Shown: positions 54,125-62,596 of the stretch, in pieces
How positions within the stretch are numbered: position 1 is the first letter of the stretch
How the letters are laid out: the number at the start of each line of letters is the position of its first letter
Assembly (NCBI RefSeq): GCF_004402235.1
Contig: NZ_SOFS01000015.1
Coordinates: 124,001-188,000 of the forward strand
Direction: 5' to 3'
From: Cryobacterium glucosi
GTDB taxonomy: Bacteria > Actinomycetota > Actinomycetes > Actinomycetales > Microbacteriaceae
DNA: 64,000 bases
The notes under the pieces: generated by a model
What the model saw: the letters and a program-made list of their open reading frames with translations, nothing else
Told to the model about the DNA's origin: nothing
Databases searched by the model: none
Made by a program: the position numbers and the translations under genes

Positions 54125-54622
54125 GGTCAGCCTCTCTGAGTGTTCACTGCATTTTCTCGGGCAGTATTTTCAATGCATTTGCATGGATATCGTACCCAAC
54201 CTCGATCGGGGGTTTCCTATTCCCGCACGACAGAGACCTCGCCTGAGACACGGTGATACTCAGAAATATCTCATGGATCGCCGATATCCGGCCGTTGACA
54301 TCTCGGAGTGAATCACATAACGTTCCTCCAAAGCTCCTCCGCCCGATGAAGTGCTTCAGGATCCCCGTCGGCCGTTCGGTAACCCGCCGTACTGCCGCAC
54401 CCGAGAAACCGCTTCATCACGGAAGGACCACTGATGCGGGAACGACTCCAGGCTTCGCCTCACGTCGGTTCGCGACATCATCCGCTGCGCCGCCCATCGG
54501 CCCACACCACGCGCTGAGAGCGCTCACCAGGAACGCCCGGCACCACTGCCGGTTGTCCCCGGTTCGCTCGCCGCCGCAGCAGCTCCCCCACACTCACCCC
54601 AGAGAAAGAATTGGGTATCCCC
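54125..54622. other. 498-bp intergenic region
   Basis: Divergent promoters for the LLM oxidoreductase (left) and the repeat-containing small protein (right). An inverted repeat ATGCATTTGCAT at 54173-54184 lies 49 bp before the LLM gene, preceded by a related TGCATTTT; it could be a regulator site. GGATATCG/GATATCC motifs near 54186 and 54284 are also symmetric. The rest (54310-54610) is more GC-rich and shows no coding frame that I can support. Confidence 0.4.
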
Positions 54623-54898
54623 ATGAACCACGAATCCTCCGACCTGCCGCAGAAGTCCGAACACGCGGAGAACTACGAGCACACCGAGCACACCGAGCAC
54701 ACCGAGCGCACCGAGCGCACCGAGCGCACCGAGAACGTCGCGTACACCGAGAGCCTGAAGCACGCCGACGAACCCGAGCACGGCCAGACCCTGGCACCGT
54801 CGGAGGTGGGCAGCATGTTCTCCGAGTACCGGCGTCGCCAGCTGAACATCTTCCGCGAACGCGAATCGACCCTCGAGCTCGACGACACCGCGATCTAG
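54623..54898 (+). CDS. Small acidic protein with (E/H)T repeats
   Basis: 91 aa from ATG 54623 (a TTG start at 54611 would add four residues). The N-terminal 45 residues carry a 9-bp-based repeat: EHTEHTEHTERTERTERTEN; the C-terminal 45 residues (EVGSMFSEYRRRQLNIFRER then ESTLELDDTAI) look like a helical, conserved-type domain. No family is recognised. The repeat region also gives spurious frames on the opposite strand (VRSVRSV...). Convergent with aroD, 34 bp away. Could be a regulator-binding or stress peptide; evidence for expression is only the in-frame codon bias of the C-terminal half. Confidence 0.5.
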   Translation: MNHESSDLPQKSEHAENYEHTEHTEHTERTERTERTENVAYTESLKHADEPEHGQTLAPSEVGSMFSEYRRRQLNIFRERESTLELDDTAI

Positions 54899-54932
54899 CA
54901 CACAGCGATCTGGCGGGGCTCAGCAGGCCCGG

Positions 54933-55712
54933 TCACCGGGCTCCGTGCACCAGGTCCAGGACGGCACGCAACTCGCTGGCCTCGATCTGGCCCGGGGCGC
55001 TCGAGGCTCCGACGGAACCGAAGGTGACACAGGAACCGAAGGTCTCCCCGGCCAGCCTCGACACCACGCCGAGTCCCCCCATGGACATCGCGATCACCGG
55101 GCGCCGGGCCTGCTCGGCGACGAACTCGGCGGTCGCGTCCATCAGGGTGAGGACATCGCGCGGGCTCGACGGCATCACCGCGAGCTTGAGCACATCCGCC
55201 CCGAGTGCCTGCTGCTCCGCGAAGCGTGCGAGAATCTCGGCCCGCGGCGGCGTGGACTCGAAGTCGTGCGAGGACATCACGACGAGGACGCCCGTCTCGT
55301 GGGCCGCGCTCACGATGCGGAGCAGGCACGACCGCTCGGTGAAGAGTTCGACGTCGACCGCATCGACCCCGGCGGCGATCGCCAGCCCGAGCAGGTCGGC
55401 GTAGGCCTCCGGGAGGATGTCCCGCTGCCCGCCTTCCCGTTTCGTGCGGAAGGTGAAGATCACCGGGACGCCCTCCGGAAGGGCAGCACGCACGACGGCG
55501 ATCGCTTCCCGGACGGCCGCTGGGATATCCGATTCGGAGAAGAAGTCGATCCGGAGTTCGACGAGGTCATAGTCCCCGGCGATGAGTCCGGAGGCGGCCG
55601 CCGCGAGTTCGGCGATCGTCGCCCCGACCAACGGAACGCAGATCTGCGGCCTGCCCTCGCCGAGCACGATCGAGCGCATCCGCACAGAGGACCGTGCCGT
55701 CGCGCCGGTCAT
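54933..55712 (-). CDS. aroD: Type I 3-dehydroquinate dehydratase
   Basis: 259 aa class I enzyme (Schiff-base): Glu in DLVELRIDFF, catalytic His in VMSSHDFESTP, Schiff-base Lys in DVLKLAVMPSS, C-terminal FGSVGASSAPGQI. It interconverts 3-dehydroquinate and 3-dehydroshikimate. Actinobacteria normally use the type II enzyme for biosynthesis, so a type I enzyme translated with a shikimate dehydrogenase (ATGA overlap at 55709-55712) suggests a catabolic quinate/shikimate role. It stands at the 3' end of the operon. ATG 55712. Confidence 0.93.
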   Translation of the reverse strand: MTGATARSSVRMRSIVLGEGRPQICVPLVGATIAELAAAASGLIAGDYDLVELRIDFFSESDIPAAVREAIAVVRAALPEGVPVIFTFRTKREGGQRDILPEAYADLLGLAIAAGVDAVDVELFTERSCLLRIVSAAHETGVLVVMSSHDFESTPPRAEILARFAEQQALGADVLKLAVMPSSPRDVLTLMDATAEFVAEQARRPVIAMSMGGLGVVSRLAGETFGSCVTFGSVGASSAPGQIEASELRAVLDLVHGAR

Positions 55713-56605
55713 GAGGCCTCTCCCCCTGCCGGGGAGTGCGCGGGCGCAAGGCCGACGGCCGACCGCATGGCAGCGCGGATGCCCGCCTCACCGTGCAGGG
55801 GTTCGTCCTGTTTCCCGCCGGTGAAGATGCGCACCTGGCTGATCGCCTGCTCGACGAGCATGTCGAGCCCGCTGAAGACGACGCCGCCTGCGGAACCCCA
55901 ACCCTCGGCGATCGGGCTCGGCCACGGGTCGTACGCCACGTCGAAGAGGATGGAACCGGCGTCAAGGGGCCGGAGGTCGAGGCCGTCCGCAACCCCGCCC
56001 GGCAGCGTGCTGATGACGAAGGAGAGCGGGCCGGCCGCGTCCAGCTCGTCGAGCCGCCGAACCCGCACGGGGACCCCGAGCCGGTCGCCGAGGGCCGACA
56101 GGCCGGTGGCCCTGGCGGGATCCCGCAGGTAGACCGTGATCTCCCCCGCGCCGAGCGCGTGAGCCGCGTAAAGTGCCGAGGCTGCCGTCGCACCACCGCC
56201 GAGGATCGCGGCAGAGGAGGGTCGAGCAGAGTCCAGCGTCGAAACCGTACGGACGATGCCGTCGACGTCGGTGTTGAAGCCGTGCAACCGGCGCGTGCCA
56301 TTGTCGGCCGTGAACAGCACGGTGTTCGCGACGCCGAGGTCGTCGACGAGCGACGAGGTCGTGTCGAGCAGCGGGACGACCTCGCGTTTGAGCGGCATGG
56401 TGAGGCTGAGCCCGAGCCAGCTGTCGTCGAGGGAGACGAGCCACGAGGCCAGCTCGCCCGAGCGGACCTCGGCCCGGGAATAGTCGAACGGGAGACCGAG
56501 CAGGGTGTACGCCGTCGTGTGCAGCAGGGGCGAGCGCGAATGACCGATGGGAGACCCCAGTACCGCGAGGCGGCGGCGGCCGGCCGGGGAAACGGGTTCA
56601 GACAC
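55709..56605 (-). CDS. aroE: Shikimate / quinate dehydrogenase
   Basis: 298 aa from GTG 56605, with GGAGGGG about six bases before it; the open frame to 56893 lacks family sequence and crosses the promoter region. Shikimate-binding SPIGHSRSP (near 17), catalytic Lys and Asp context SLTMPLKREVVPLLD and GFNTDVDGIVR, NADP-binding GGGATAASALYAAHALG, and FSGLDMLVEQAI. It interconverts 3-dehydroshikimate and shikimate, or acts on quinate in YdiB-like relatives. Coupled to aroD and divergent from a MocA-type dehydrogenase. 3-dehydroshikimate dehydratase, needed to reach protocatechuate, is not in view. Confidence 0.93.
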   Translation of the reverse strand: MSEPVSPAGRRRLAVLGSPIGHSRSPLLHTTAYTLLGLPFDYSRAEVRSGELASWLVSLDDSWLGLSLTMPLKREVVPLLDTTSSLVDDLGVANTVLFTADNGTRRLHGFNTDVDGIVRTVSTLDSARPSSAAILGGGATAASALYAAHALGAGEITVYLRDPARATGLSALGDRLGVPVRVRRLDELDAAGPLSFVISTLPGGVADGLDLRPLDAGSILFDVAYDPWPSPIAEGWGSAGGVVFSGLDMLVEQAISQVRIFTGGKQDEPLHGEAGIRAAMRSAVGLAPAHSPAGGEAS

Positions 56606-56679
56606 GAGCCCCTCCGATTCGATTCTTCGACAGATCCAGCGATAGCGGCACGTGAGATGCGGCAGGCCGCTGCTCAATG

Positions 56680-56703
56680 GTAGTGTCCCGAATATGTCAC
56701 TAC
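56680..56703. promoter_or_regulatory. Inverted repeat in the aroE / MocA divergent promoter
   Basis: GTAGTG-N12-CACTAC, 24 bp, lies between the two starts (75 bp from aroE, 50 bp from the dehydrogenase). Candidate operator for a regulator of both genes; no regulator is adjacent. Confidence 0.4.
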
Positions 56704-56752
56704 ACGCAACAAATAGTCGCCGCAATGTCGCGGCCCGTGGGTCGGTGCGCTG

Positions 56753-57733
56753 ATGCTCAGGATCGGAATCCTCGGTGCCGCCGGCATCGCGCCGTCCGCG
56801 ATCATCCGCCCCGCCCGGCGACGAACCGATGTCGTGATCGCCGCGGTCGCCTCGCGCCGGGCATCCGCTGCCGCCGCCTATGCGCAGGAACACGGCATCG
56901 ACCGCTCATACGGCGACTACCGCGCACTCCTTGCGGACCCGGAGATCGACCTCGTCTATGTCGCGCTGCCGCCCTCGGAGCACGCCGAGTGGTCGATTGC
57001 AGCGCTCGAGGCCGGCAAGGACGTGCTCTGCGAAAAGCCCTTCGCGATGAACGCCGCCCAGGCCGGGCTGATGCGCCAGGCGGCCGCCGAGACGGGGCAG
57101 CGTCTCATCGAGGCGTTCCACGACCGCTACCACCCGCTCAGCCTCGAGCTCGACGCCATTGTCGCGTCCGGCCGGCTCGGCGACGTCGTGTCCCTGCGCG
57201 GCGAATTCTCCGGCAGCAACCCCTTCGACCCGACGTCGATCCGGCACATCCCGGCCCTCGGCGGTGGTTCGTTGATGGACCTCGGGTGTTACCCGCTGCA
57301 CTGGGTGCGGGCCCTCACCGGCGAGGAACCCCTCGTCACGAGCGCCGTATCCACCCTGAACCCGCTGGGGGCCGACATGAGCATGGATGCCGCACTGGTG
57401 TTCCCCTCCGGCGTCACCGCCCGGGTCTCCTCGAGCATGATCGCGGGCACTCCCCTCGACACCTCGTTCGACATCGTCGGGACAGAGGGCACCGTGCACG
57501 TGGACAACATGGTTTTCCCGTCCCGCGGCCACAGCATCCGCGAAGTCAGCCGGGGAATCGAACGCTGGCTCACCGTTCGCGGCAACGAGACCTACGATCA
57601 CCAGCTCGATGCGGTCGTGCGCGGCCTTGCGAGCGGCGAGCCGCTCCTCACCGAGGGGGACGATTCCGTCGGCAACATGGCGGCCATCGATGCCATCTAC
57701 GCCGCGGCGGGGATCGAACGCGCCGTCGGGTAG
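56753..57733 (+). CDS. Gfo/Idh/MocA-family dehydrogenase
   Basis: 326 aa. N-terminal Rossmann fold (LRIGILGAAGIAPSAIIRPA) and the family lysine in DVLCEKPFAMNAAQA (near 95-109), then the C-terminal substrate domain with LIEAFHDRYHPLSLELD, GGGSLMDLGCYPLHWV and the DSVGNMAAIDAIYAAAG end. It oxidises or reduces a cyclic polyol or sugar with NAD(P). Divergent from aroE-aroD over 147 bp; a quinate or shikimate-related polyol is a plausible substrate but so are inositol-like compounds. ATG 56753. Confidence 0.88.
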   Translation: MLRIGILGAAGIAPSAIIRPARRRTDVVIAAVASRRASAAAAYAQEHGIDRSYGDYRALLADPEIDLVYVALPPSEHAEWSIAALEAGKDVLCEKPFAMNAAQAGLMRQAAAETGQRLIEAFHDRYHPLSLELDAIVASGRLGDVVSLRGEFSGSNPFDPTSIRHIPALGGGSLMDLGCYPLHWVRALTGEEPLVTSAVSTLNPLGADMSMDAALVFPSGVTARVSSSMIAGTPLDTSFDIVGTEGTVHVDNMVFPSRGHSIREVSRGIERWLTVRGNETYDHQLDAVVRGLASGEPLLTEGDDSVGNMAAIDAIYAAAGIERAVG

Positions 57734-57777
57734 CGGTGCGGCGGGCTCTCGCGGACACAGGACGCGGGGGAAGCGGG

Positions 57778-58514
57778 TTACCGGAACGCCGCTGCGAGCG
57801 CGTGCAGGTCGACCTTCGGGTCCAGTAACCCGTGATAGATCGGCGGGATGGGCTTCTCGACGTCGAAGAGCGTGTAGACAGCATGCATGGCGCCGTGCAC
57901 GGAGTACTCGACCGTGAAGACGACGTCCTCGGGTAGTGGGGTGAACTGGCCGAGGAAGGCGAAGTTCTCCGCGCCGTCCGGGAGCACCTTCGGCCGGTCC
58001 TCCGGCACGCGCCGGCTGAAGAGGGCTGACGCATACGGCATCATGACCGTTGTCACGTCGGTCGACGCGAGCACCTCGTCGAGGATGTCCTCGAAGCCGA
58101 GCTGGTGCACGAGCTCCGTCAGAATCTCTTCGCCCGTCGCCTCGGACATCTTCTTGTCAGTGATCGAACCGATTGTGATGAAGGTGTTGTCGTCGAGGTC
58201 GAGAGCGGATGTCCCCTCGGCGTTCTCGAGGTGAAGCCGGGTCGCCCGGCGTGGTTCCAGAGCCGCGGCGAAGTCGACGTCGGCACGACCATCGAATCGT
58301 ATTGGTTGTACGTGGTCCGGCTGACGCCGGACAGGAGGTGGATCCGGTCGAATTCCTGGATGAAGCGCTTGAAGTACCGACGCATTTCGGCAGCGGAGTG
58401 CCAGTTCTGGAAGGCGAACGTCGTGCGCCACATCTGCCAGAAGTTGGTCGCGAAGAAGTGCTCGCCGAAAAGCTCATCGATTCTCGGCGGCGTGCGCCAT
58501 GGTGCACTCCTCAC
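57778..58514 (-). pseudogene. Decayed oleate hydratase (MCRA-type) fragment
   Basis: Three pieces of a fatty-acid double-bond hydratase (usually 550-650 aa) remain in two frames. Frame A (from about 58514 to 58280): LFGEHFFATNFWQMWRTTFA, HSAAEMRRYFKRFIQEFDRI, then TYNQYDSMVV. Frame B: LDDNTFITIGSITDKKMSEA, then jumping to VHQLGFEDILDEVLAS and the C-terminus FAFLGQFTPLPEDVVFTVEY...KPIPPIYHGLLDPKVDLH. The N-terminal FAD-binding third is gone, a frame change lies near 58270, and about 200 residues are missing between SITD... and the VHQLGF segment. It cannot encode an active enzyme. No other copy is visible in the window. Confidence 0.85.
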
Positions 58515-58580
58515 AGTCGGGGCGACACCCCCGTAGTGGGGAGTATGCCGTAAAACTGAGCGTACTCCGTTATTCGGCGA

Positions 58581-59102
58581 TCACGGCGTTGCGAACGGAG
58601 TGCGGATCGCGTCGAGGGTTGTCCCGAGTCCGCGCGCGGCGGCAGCACCCGCGATTTCCCGGCGCCGACGGGTGAACGGGTCAAGTCGGGCGAGCCGCCC
58701 CGGATCGGTGAGGTCTCCGACGCAGGCGAGCTTCACGGCGAGGGCGATCGGGTCGGCGAGCAGGAACCGGAACGAGATGTCGTCCGTTTCCTCGAAGCCG
58801 TGCCCAAGCGCAGTGACGGCCATCAGCAGCCGGTTGGGTACGAAGCCGCGCAGTCCGGCCAGGCCGGGGCCGGACGACGCGCAGGTGTCGTGCAGCAGGG
58901 CGACGACTTTCTCATCCTCGCGGGCCAGTGCGGCCATCACACGAAGCGGATGCTCGATGGCCGCCTCCCCTGCCTCGTCGCGTTTCCCCGCGCAGGCCGT
59001 CCTGGCGAAGCGGAGAGCATCAGCAAGGAGCAGCGACGAATGACTGTCGTCTCCCTGCCGCTGCCCGCGCTGTGAAAAGTGGGTGAGGCTGAGTGTGTTC
59101 AT
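58581..59102 (-). CDS. Degenerate HD/RelA-SpoT-hydrolase-like protein
   Basis: 173 aa from ATG 59102 with AAGGA seven bases upstream. Pattern of the ppGpp-hydrolase/HD family: LLADALRFARTACAGKRDEA, AAIEHPLRVMAAL, VVALLHDTCASSGPGL and a later helix-rich LADPIALAVKLACVGDLTDP. The HD pair is present (LLHD) but the following VVED of canonical Rel/Spo HD domains is replaced by TCAS, and the downstream ND metal motif becomes GD. Metal hydrolase activity may be lost or changed. Alone; no ribosomal or stringent-response genes nearby. Confidence 0.7.
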   Translation of the reverse strand: MNTLSLTHFSQRGQRQGDDSHSSLLLADALRFARTACAGKRDEAGEAAIEHPLRVMAALAREDEKVVALLHDTCASSGPGLAGLRGFVPNRLLMAVTALGHGFEETDDISFRFLLADPIALAVKLACVGDLTDPGRLARLDPFTRRRREIAGAAAARGLGTTLDAIRTPFATP

Positions 59103-59250
59103 GGCGCTGTCCTTGCTGAGCTCGCGAACCGAGGGATTCGCGCGCACGTCGCTGTGCGTCCTTTCACGCTACGGGCTGTCAGTTCCGGCAAAAGGGGGTT
59201 GACAGTGCCACCCGGATCTGTATGGGCGGCCGGGTATTCGCGGATGGGGC

Positions 59251-60315
59251 CTAACGGCGCGGCGTCCAGCCGAGGGCGGGGGCGATGCGTTCGGCCACGG
59301 CCGTGAGAATGCGGTGCAACCCCGCCGGCGGATGGTCGAAGGGAAGGGCGATCACGAGCTCGTCGGACCCACGGAAGGCGACGTCGGCGAGGAGGGCCTC
59401 GATGATGTCGTCCGGATCGCCGGAAGGCACCTTGCCGAACTGGAACGGCAGGGCGGCTCCGGGAGTGCCGTGGGCGCGCTGCCGCTCCTCGTCGCGCTCG
59501 ATCAGCCAGGCGAATTCGTCAGCGTCGTCCCTGCCGAGGATCGGCAGCACCTGACGTCCGACGAGTGCGTAGGACGGCCGCTCGGTGACAGCGGCGTGGG
59601 CGGCACGGTACGCGGTGATCGACTCGAGCTGGGCTTCCTCGAAGGAAAGCTCGCTCGGTTCCGTGTTGAGGGTCGAGAGCTGCAGGCGGAGGCCCTGCTG
59701 GCCGGTGCGCACTGCGCTCGGGGTCGCGCCCGCGCCGTAATAGAGGCGGTCTGAGAGGGTCGGGCTCAGCGGCTGGGCAGTGAGTGGCGTGCCGGCAGGG
59801 AAGGCGGGAAAGCTCGCGTCGGCGATGGCGAGGGTGTCGCCGCGGAGTGCCGAACGGAAGGAGGCGAGCCGGGCATCCGCCTCTTCTCTGAGCGAGCCGG
59901 TGATGGCGCCGTAGACGGGGCCGAAGATGCCTTCTGACTGGGCGTAGCCGGAGCTCAAGCCGACCTCGAGGCGTCCACCGGTGAGGAGGTCGGCGGTGGC
60001 CGCCTCCTCGGCGAGTCGCACCGGGTTCTCGAACCGCAACGGGGTCACGGAGGTGCCGAGCCTGATGCCCTCGGTGTGCTGGGCGACGACCGAGAGGAAG
60101 GTGAGCGGCGAGGAGATGTACTTCTCGAGGTGCCGGTGTCGCACCCAGCCGGTGTCGAAACCGAGTTCGTCGGCGTGCCGAAACAGGTCGATTCCGTCCT
60201 GCAGGCCCTGCGACGTGGCGCCGGCGACACCGCCGTGTTCGACGAACGCGAGGAAGCCGAGACGGAACGGGGACGGCGTGGGCGCTGATGCTGGAACTGA
60301 GGCTGGGGAGGTCAT
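59251..60315 (-). CDS. LLM flavin-dependent oxidoreductase
   Basis: 354 aa from ATG 60315. Luciferase-like barrel: RLGFLAFVEHGG, ELGFDTGWVRHRHLEKYISS, EGIRLGTSVTPLRFENPVRL, GGRLEVGLSSGYAQSEGIFG and SALRGDTLAIADAS. Resembles FMNH2-dependent alkanal or organosulphur monooxygenases of the CE1758-unrelated, LLM class group. It lies 66 bp downstream of an FMN reductase gene and belongs to a three-gene set (61006-62463, 60382-60996, this gene), suggesting a two-component flavin monooxygenase system for sulphonates, sulphones or related compounds. The substrate is inference. Confidence 0.87.
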   Translation of the reverse strand: MTSPASVPASAPTPSPFRLGFLAFVEHGGVAGATSQGLQDGIDLFRHADELGFDTGWVRHRHLEKYISSPLTFLSVVAQHTEGIRLGTSVTPLRFENPVRLAEEAATADLLTGGRLEVGLSSGYAQSEGIFGPVYGAITGSLREEADARLASFRSALRGDTLAIADASFPAFPAGTPLTAQPLSPTLSDRLYYGAGATPSAVRTGQQGLRLQLSTLNTEPSELSFEEAQLESITAYRAAHAAVTERPSYALVGRQVLPILGRDDADEFAWLIERDEERQRAHGTPGAALPFQFGKVPSGDPDDIIEALLADVAFRGSDELVIALPFDHPPAGLHRILTAVAERIAPALGWTPRR

Positions 60316-60381
60316 GTCCGGCAATCTAGCGTCCGGCAACACGGTGAGGGAATCGGGCAGGTCATGAAAGGTAAAGCGGCG

Positions 60382-60996
60382 TCACAGAGCCGCTTCGAGG
60401 CTCTCCCGCCTGCTGCGAATCAAGGGCAGGGCGCGTGTGACCGCGAGATCGATGCGCTCCTGCAGGTCGAGGCTCGAGACCCGGTAGTTGGTGAAGTCGG
60501 AATCCTTCGCGTAGACGCCGATCGGGAGGGTGAGCGCCTGGAAGAATCCGAACAGCGGGCGGAGCTGGTGCTCGATGATCAGGGCGTGGCGGTCGCTCCC
60601 CCCGGTGGCCGCGAGCAGCACCGGCTTGTCGACGAGGGCGTACTGGTCGACGAAGTCGAAGAGGTGCTTGAACAGTCCGGTGAACGACGCCCGGTAGACC
60701 GGGCTCGCCACGATGAGCAGGTCGGCGCCCTCGATCCGGTCGAGTTCGGCCTCGATCGTTGCGGGCAGCTGGTCGCGTCGCAACGCGCCGGCGAACTGCT
60801 CGCCGATCTCGTGCACGCCGATGAGATGCGCGTCGATAGGGAGTTCCCGGCCGACGGAGGCGAGGATTTCCTTGAGGAGGACCGTCGTCTTCGAGGGCGC
60901 GTGCAGGCTGCCGGACACGGCGACGACGCGGAGGGGCCTGGCCAGTGTCTCGGTCGGCGTCTCGGTCGGCGTCTCGGTCACGTGTGATTCGGTCAT
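60382..60996 (-). CDS. NADPH-dependent FMN reductase (SsuE/MsuE type)
   Basis: 204 aa flavodoxin-like reductase: RVVAVSGSLHAPSKTTVLLK (FMN phosphate loop), LLIVASPVYRASFTGLFKHL, LAATGGSDRHALIIEHQL. The MsuE/SsuE family supplies FMNH2 to two-component monooxygenases that release sulphur from sulphonates. The N-terminus contains a 12-bp-based TETPTETP repeat. It sits between two luciferase-like genes with gaps of 9 and 66 bp. ATG 60996. Confidence 0.92.
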   Translation of the reverse strand: MTESHVTETPTETPTETLARPLRVVAVSGSLHAPSKTTVLLKEILASVGRELPIDAHLIGVHEIGEQFAGALRRDQLPATIEAELDRIEGADLLIVASPVYRASFTGLFKHLFDFVDQYALVDKPVLLAATGGSDRHALIIEHQLRPLFGFFQALTLPIGVYAKDSDFTNYRVSSLDLQERIDLAVTRALPLIRSRRESLEAAL

Positions 60997-61005
60997 GGTT
61001 GTCCT

Positions 61006-62463
61006 TCAGTCGGTGCGGGTGGTGGGGGCGGTCGCGGCGGCGAGCGCCGGCAATGGCGCGGTCGGCAGTGGAGAACCGAGGTGACCGCGGAGAGTGGTGG
61101 CCTCGTACTCGTCCCTGATGAGCCCGCGACTGCGGAGTTCGGGCACGACGAGACGGGCGAAGGTCTCGAACTGTTCGTGCAGGAAGGCGTTCAGTACGTT
61201 GAAGCCGTCGACCGCACTCGCCCGGAACCAGGTTTCGAGGTGGTCGGCGATATCGGCGGGCGACCCGACCACGATCGGGGACCTGATCAGGTGGGCGACG
61301 AGGAGGTGCCGATAGGTGACCGGCCGCTTGCCGCCGATCGTGCGACCGGAGCGGCGGGTGACCACGTCGACGAGACGGGCGCCCGCCGCGGTGAAACGGC
61401 TCGCGGTGCCGGGGGTGACGGCCTCGTCGAAGCGTCTCTCGACGAGCGGAAGCCCGATGACCTGGCGCAGGTGCCGGATGTTCCGGTTGGCGGGCAGGTC
61501 GAGGTCCGCCGCTTCCGGGGTGCCGTCGTCGACGGGGAACAGGTCCACGAGCCGGTCGTAGACGGCCCAGGCATCCGCTCGCGTCTCGCCGACGATCGGA
61601 AGGACGAGGGCGACGATGGTCAGGGCGGATGCCGCACGGCCGGCCGCCTCGACCCTGGCCTTGGTGTCGTGATAGAACTCGGCGGCGTCGCCCAGGCTCG
61701 TCGGTGCGACCACGTAGATGTCGGCTTGCTCGGCCGCGAACTGCTGGGCGCGACGCGAGGTGCCGGCGTGGACGAGCGGGACATGGCCTTGGACGGGTCG
61801 TTGCACATTGAGGGGACCGGCCACCGCGAAGGCCGGTCCGACGTGCTCAAGGGGCGTGACCCTGGACCGGTCGATGATGGCGGCGCTCGCGACGTTCCTG
61901 GTGAAGGCGTTCTCGCCCCAGGTGTCCCAGAGGCCGCGGAGCACGGTGACGTATTCGTCTGCGACGTCGAAGCGGTCGAGGTGGGTGCGGGCTCCGGGCG
62001 GCCCGAAATTCGCCTCGACCTTGGCATCGGATCCGACGGTGAGGTTCAGCCCGAAGCGCCCTCCGCTGAGCCGGTCGATCGACGCAGCGGCCCTGGCCGT
62101 CGCGTATGGCTCGGAGTGGGCGGTCTCCACTGTTCCGACCAGACCGATCCGTCGCGTGATCGCCGCGAGGTAAGCCGCTGTGCTCATCGAGTCGACGCGG
62201 GAGAGCAGGTGCGGGTCCGAGAACTCGAGCTCCGGATCCGTCGCGAGCCAGTCACCGAGGAACAGGTAGTCGAAGCCGGCCTTCTCCGCGGCGAGCGCGA
62301 GGCGCTTGAGCGCGCGGGGATCGGTCGAAGGGTCGTTGTGCGCACCGGGATACCTCCAACCGGACGGGAAGGACCCCAGGGTGCGCACCATCGCACCGAG
62401 CACGAGGTGGCCGTCGCGCTCCGACCAGTCGGCGTCGAACGCCGGGGAGGTGTGATTCGTCAT
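61006..62463 (-). CDS. NtaA/SnaA/DszA-family FMNH2 monooxygenase
   Basis: 485 aa. The NtaA-DszA group of luciferase-like oxygenases is recognised by length and by LVLGAMVRTLGSFPSGWRYP, AGFDYLFLGDWLATDPE, RIGLVGTVETAHSEPYATAR, SGGRFGLNLTVGSDAKVEAN and the C-terminal HLLVAHLIRSPIVVGSPADI. Family members oxidise dibenzothiophene sulphone, nitrilotriacetate, EDTA or dimethyl sulphone. Co-transcription with an MsuE-type reductase and a second LLM gene favours an organosulphur substrate. ATG 62463; a tandem Ala/Pro-Thr tail ends the protein. Confidence 0.9.
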   Translation of the reverse strand: MTNHTSPAFDADWSERDGHLVLGAMVRTLGSFPSGWRYPGAHNDPSTDPRALKRLALAAEKAGFDYLFLGDWLATDPELEFSDPHLLSRVDSMSTAAYLAAITRRIGLVGTVETAHSEPYATARAAASIDRLSGGRFGLNLTVGSDAKVEANFGPPGARTHLDRFDVADEYVTVLRGLWDTWGENAFTRNVASAAIIDRSRVTPLEHVGPAFAVAGPLNVQRPVQGHVPLVHAGTSRRAQQFAAEQADIYVVAPTSLGDAAEFYHDTKARVEAAGRAASALTIVALVLPIVGETRADAWAVYDRLVDLFPVDDGTPEAADLDLPANRNIRHLRQVIGLPLVERRFDEAVTPGTASRFTAAGARLVDVVTRRSGRTIGGKRPVTYRHLLVAHLIRSPIVVGSPADIADHLETWFRASAVDGFNVLNAFLHEQFETFARLVVPELRSRGLIRDEYEATTLRGHLGSPLPTAPLPALAAATAPTTRTD

Positions 62464-62596
62464 GGGTCGACGCTAGGCCGGGTCGATTCGGGCCGGGGTC
62501 CCGGCCGACACATCCCGTCGCGGACGGAAACATGTCGTAAAGAATGCGTGATCGCTGGCATTATCGCGCGCCAGTGCCTAGCGTCGACGGGTCGTG

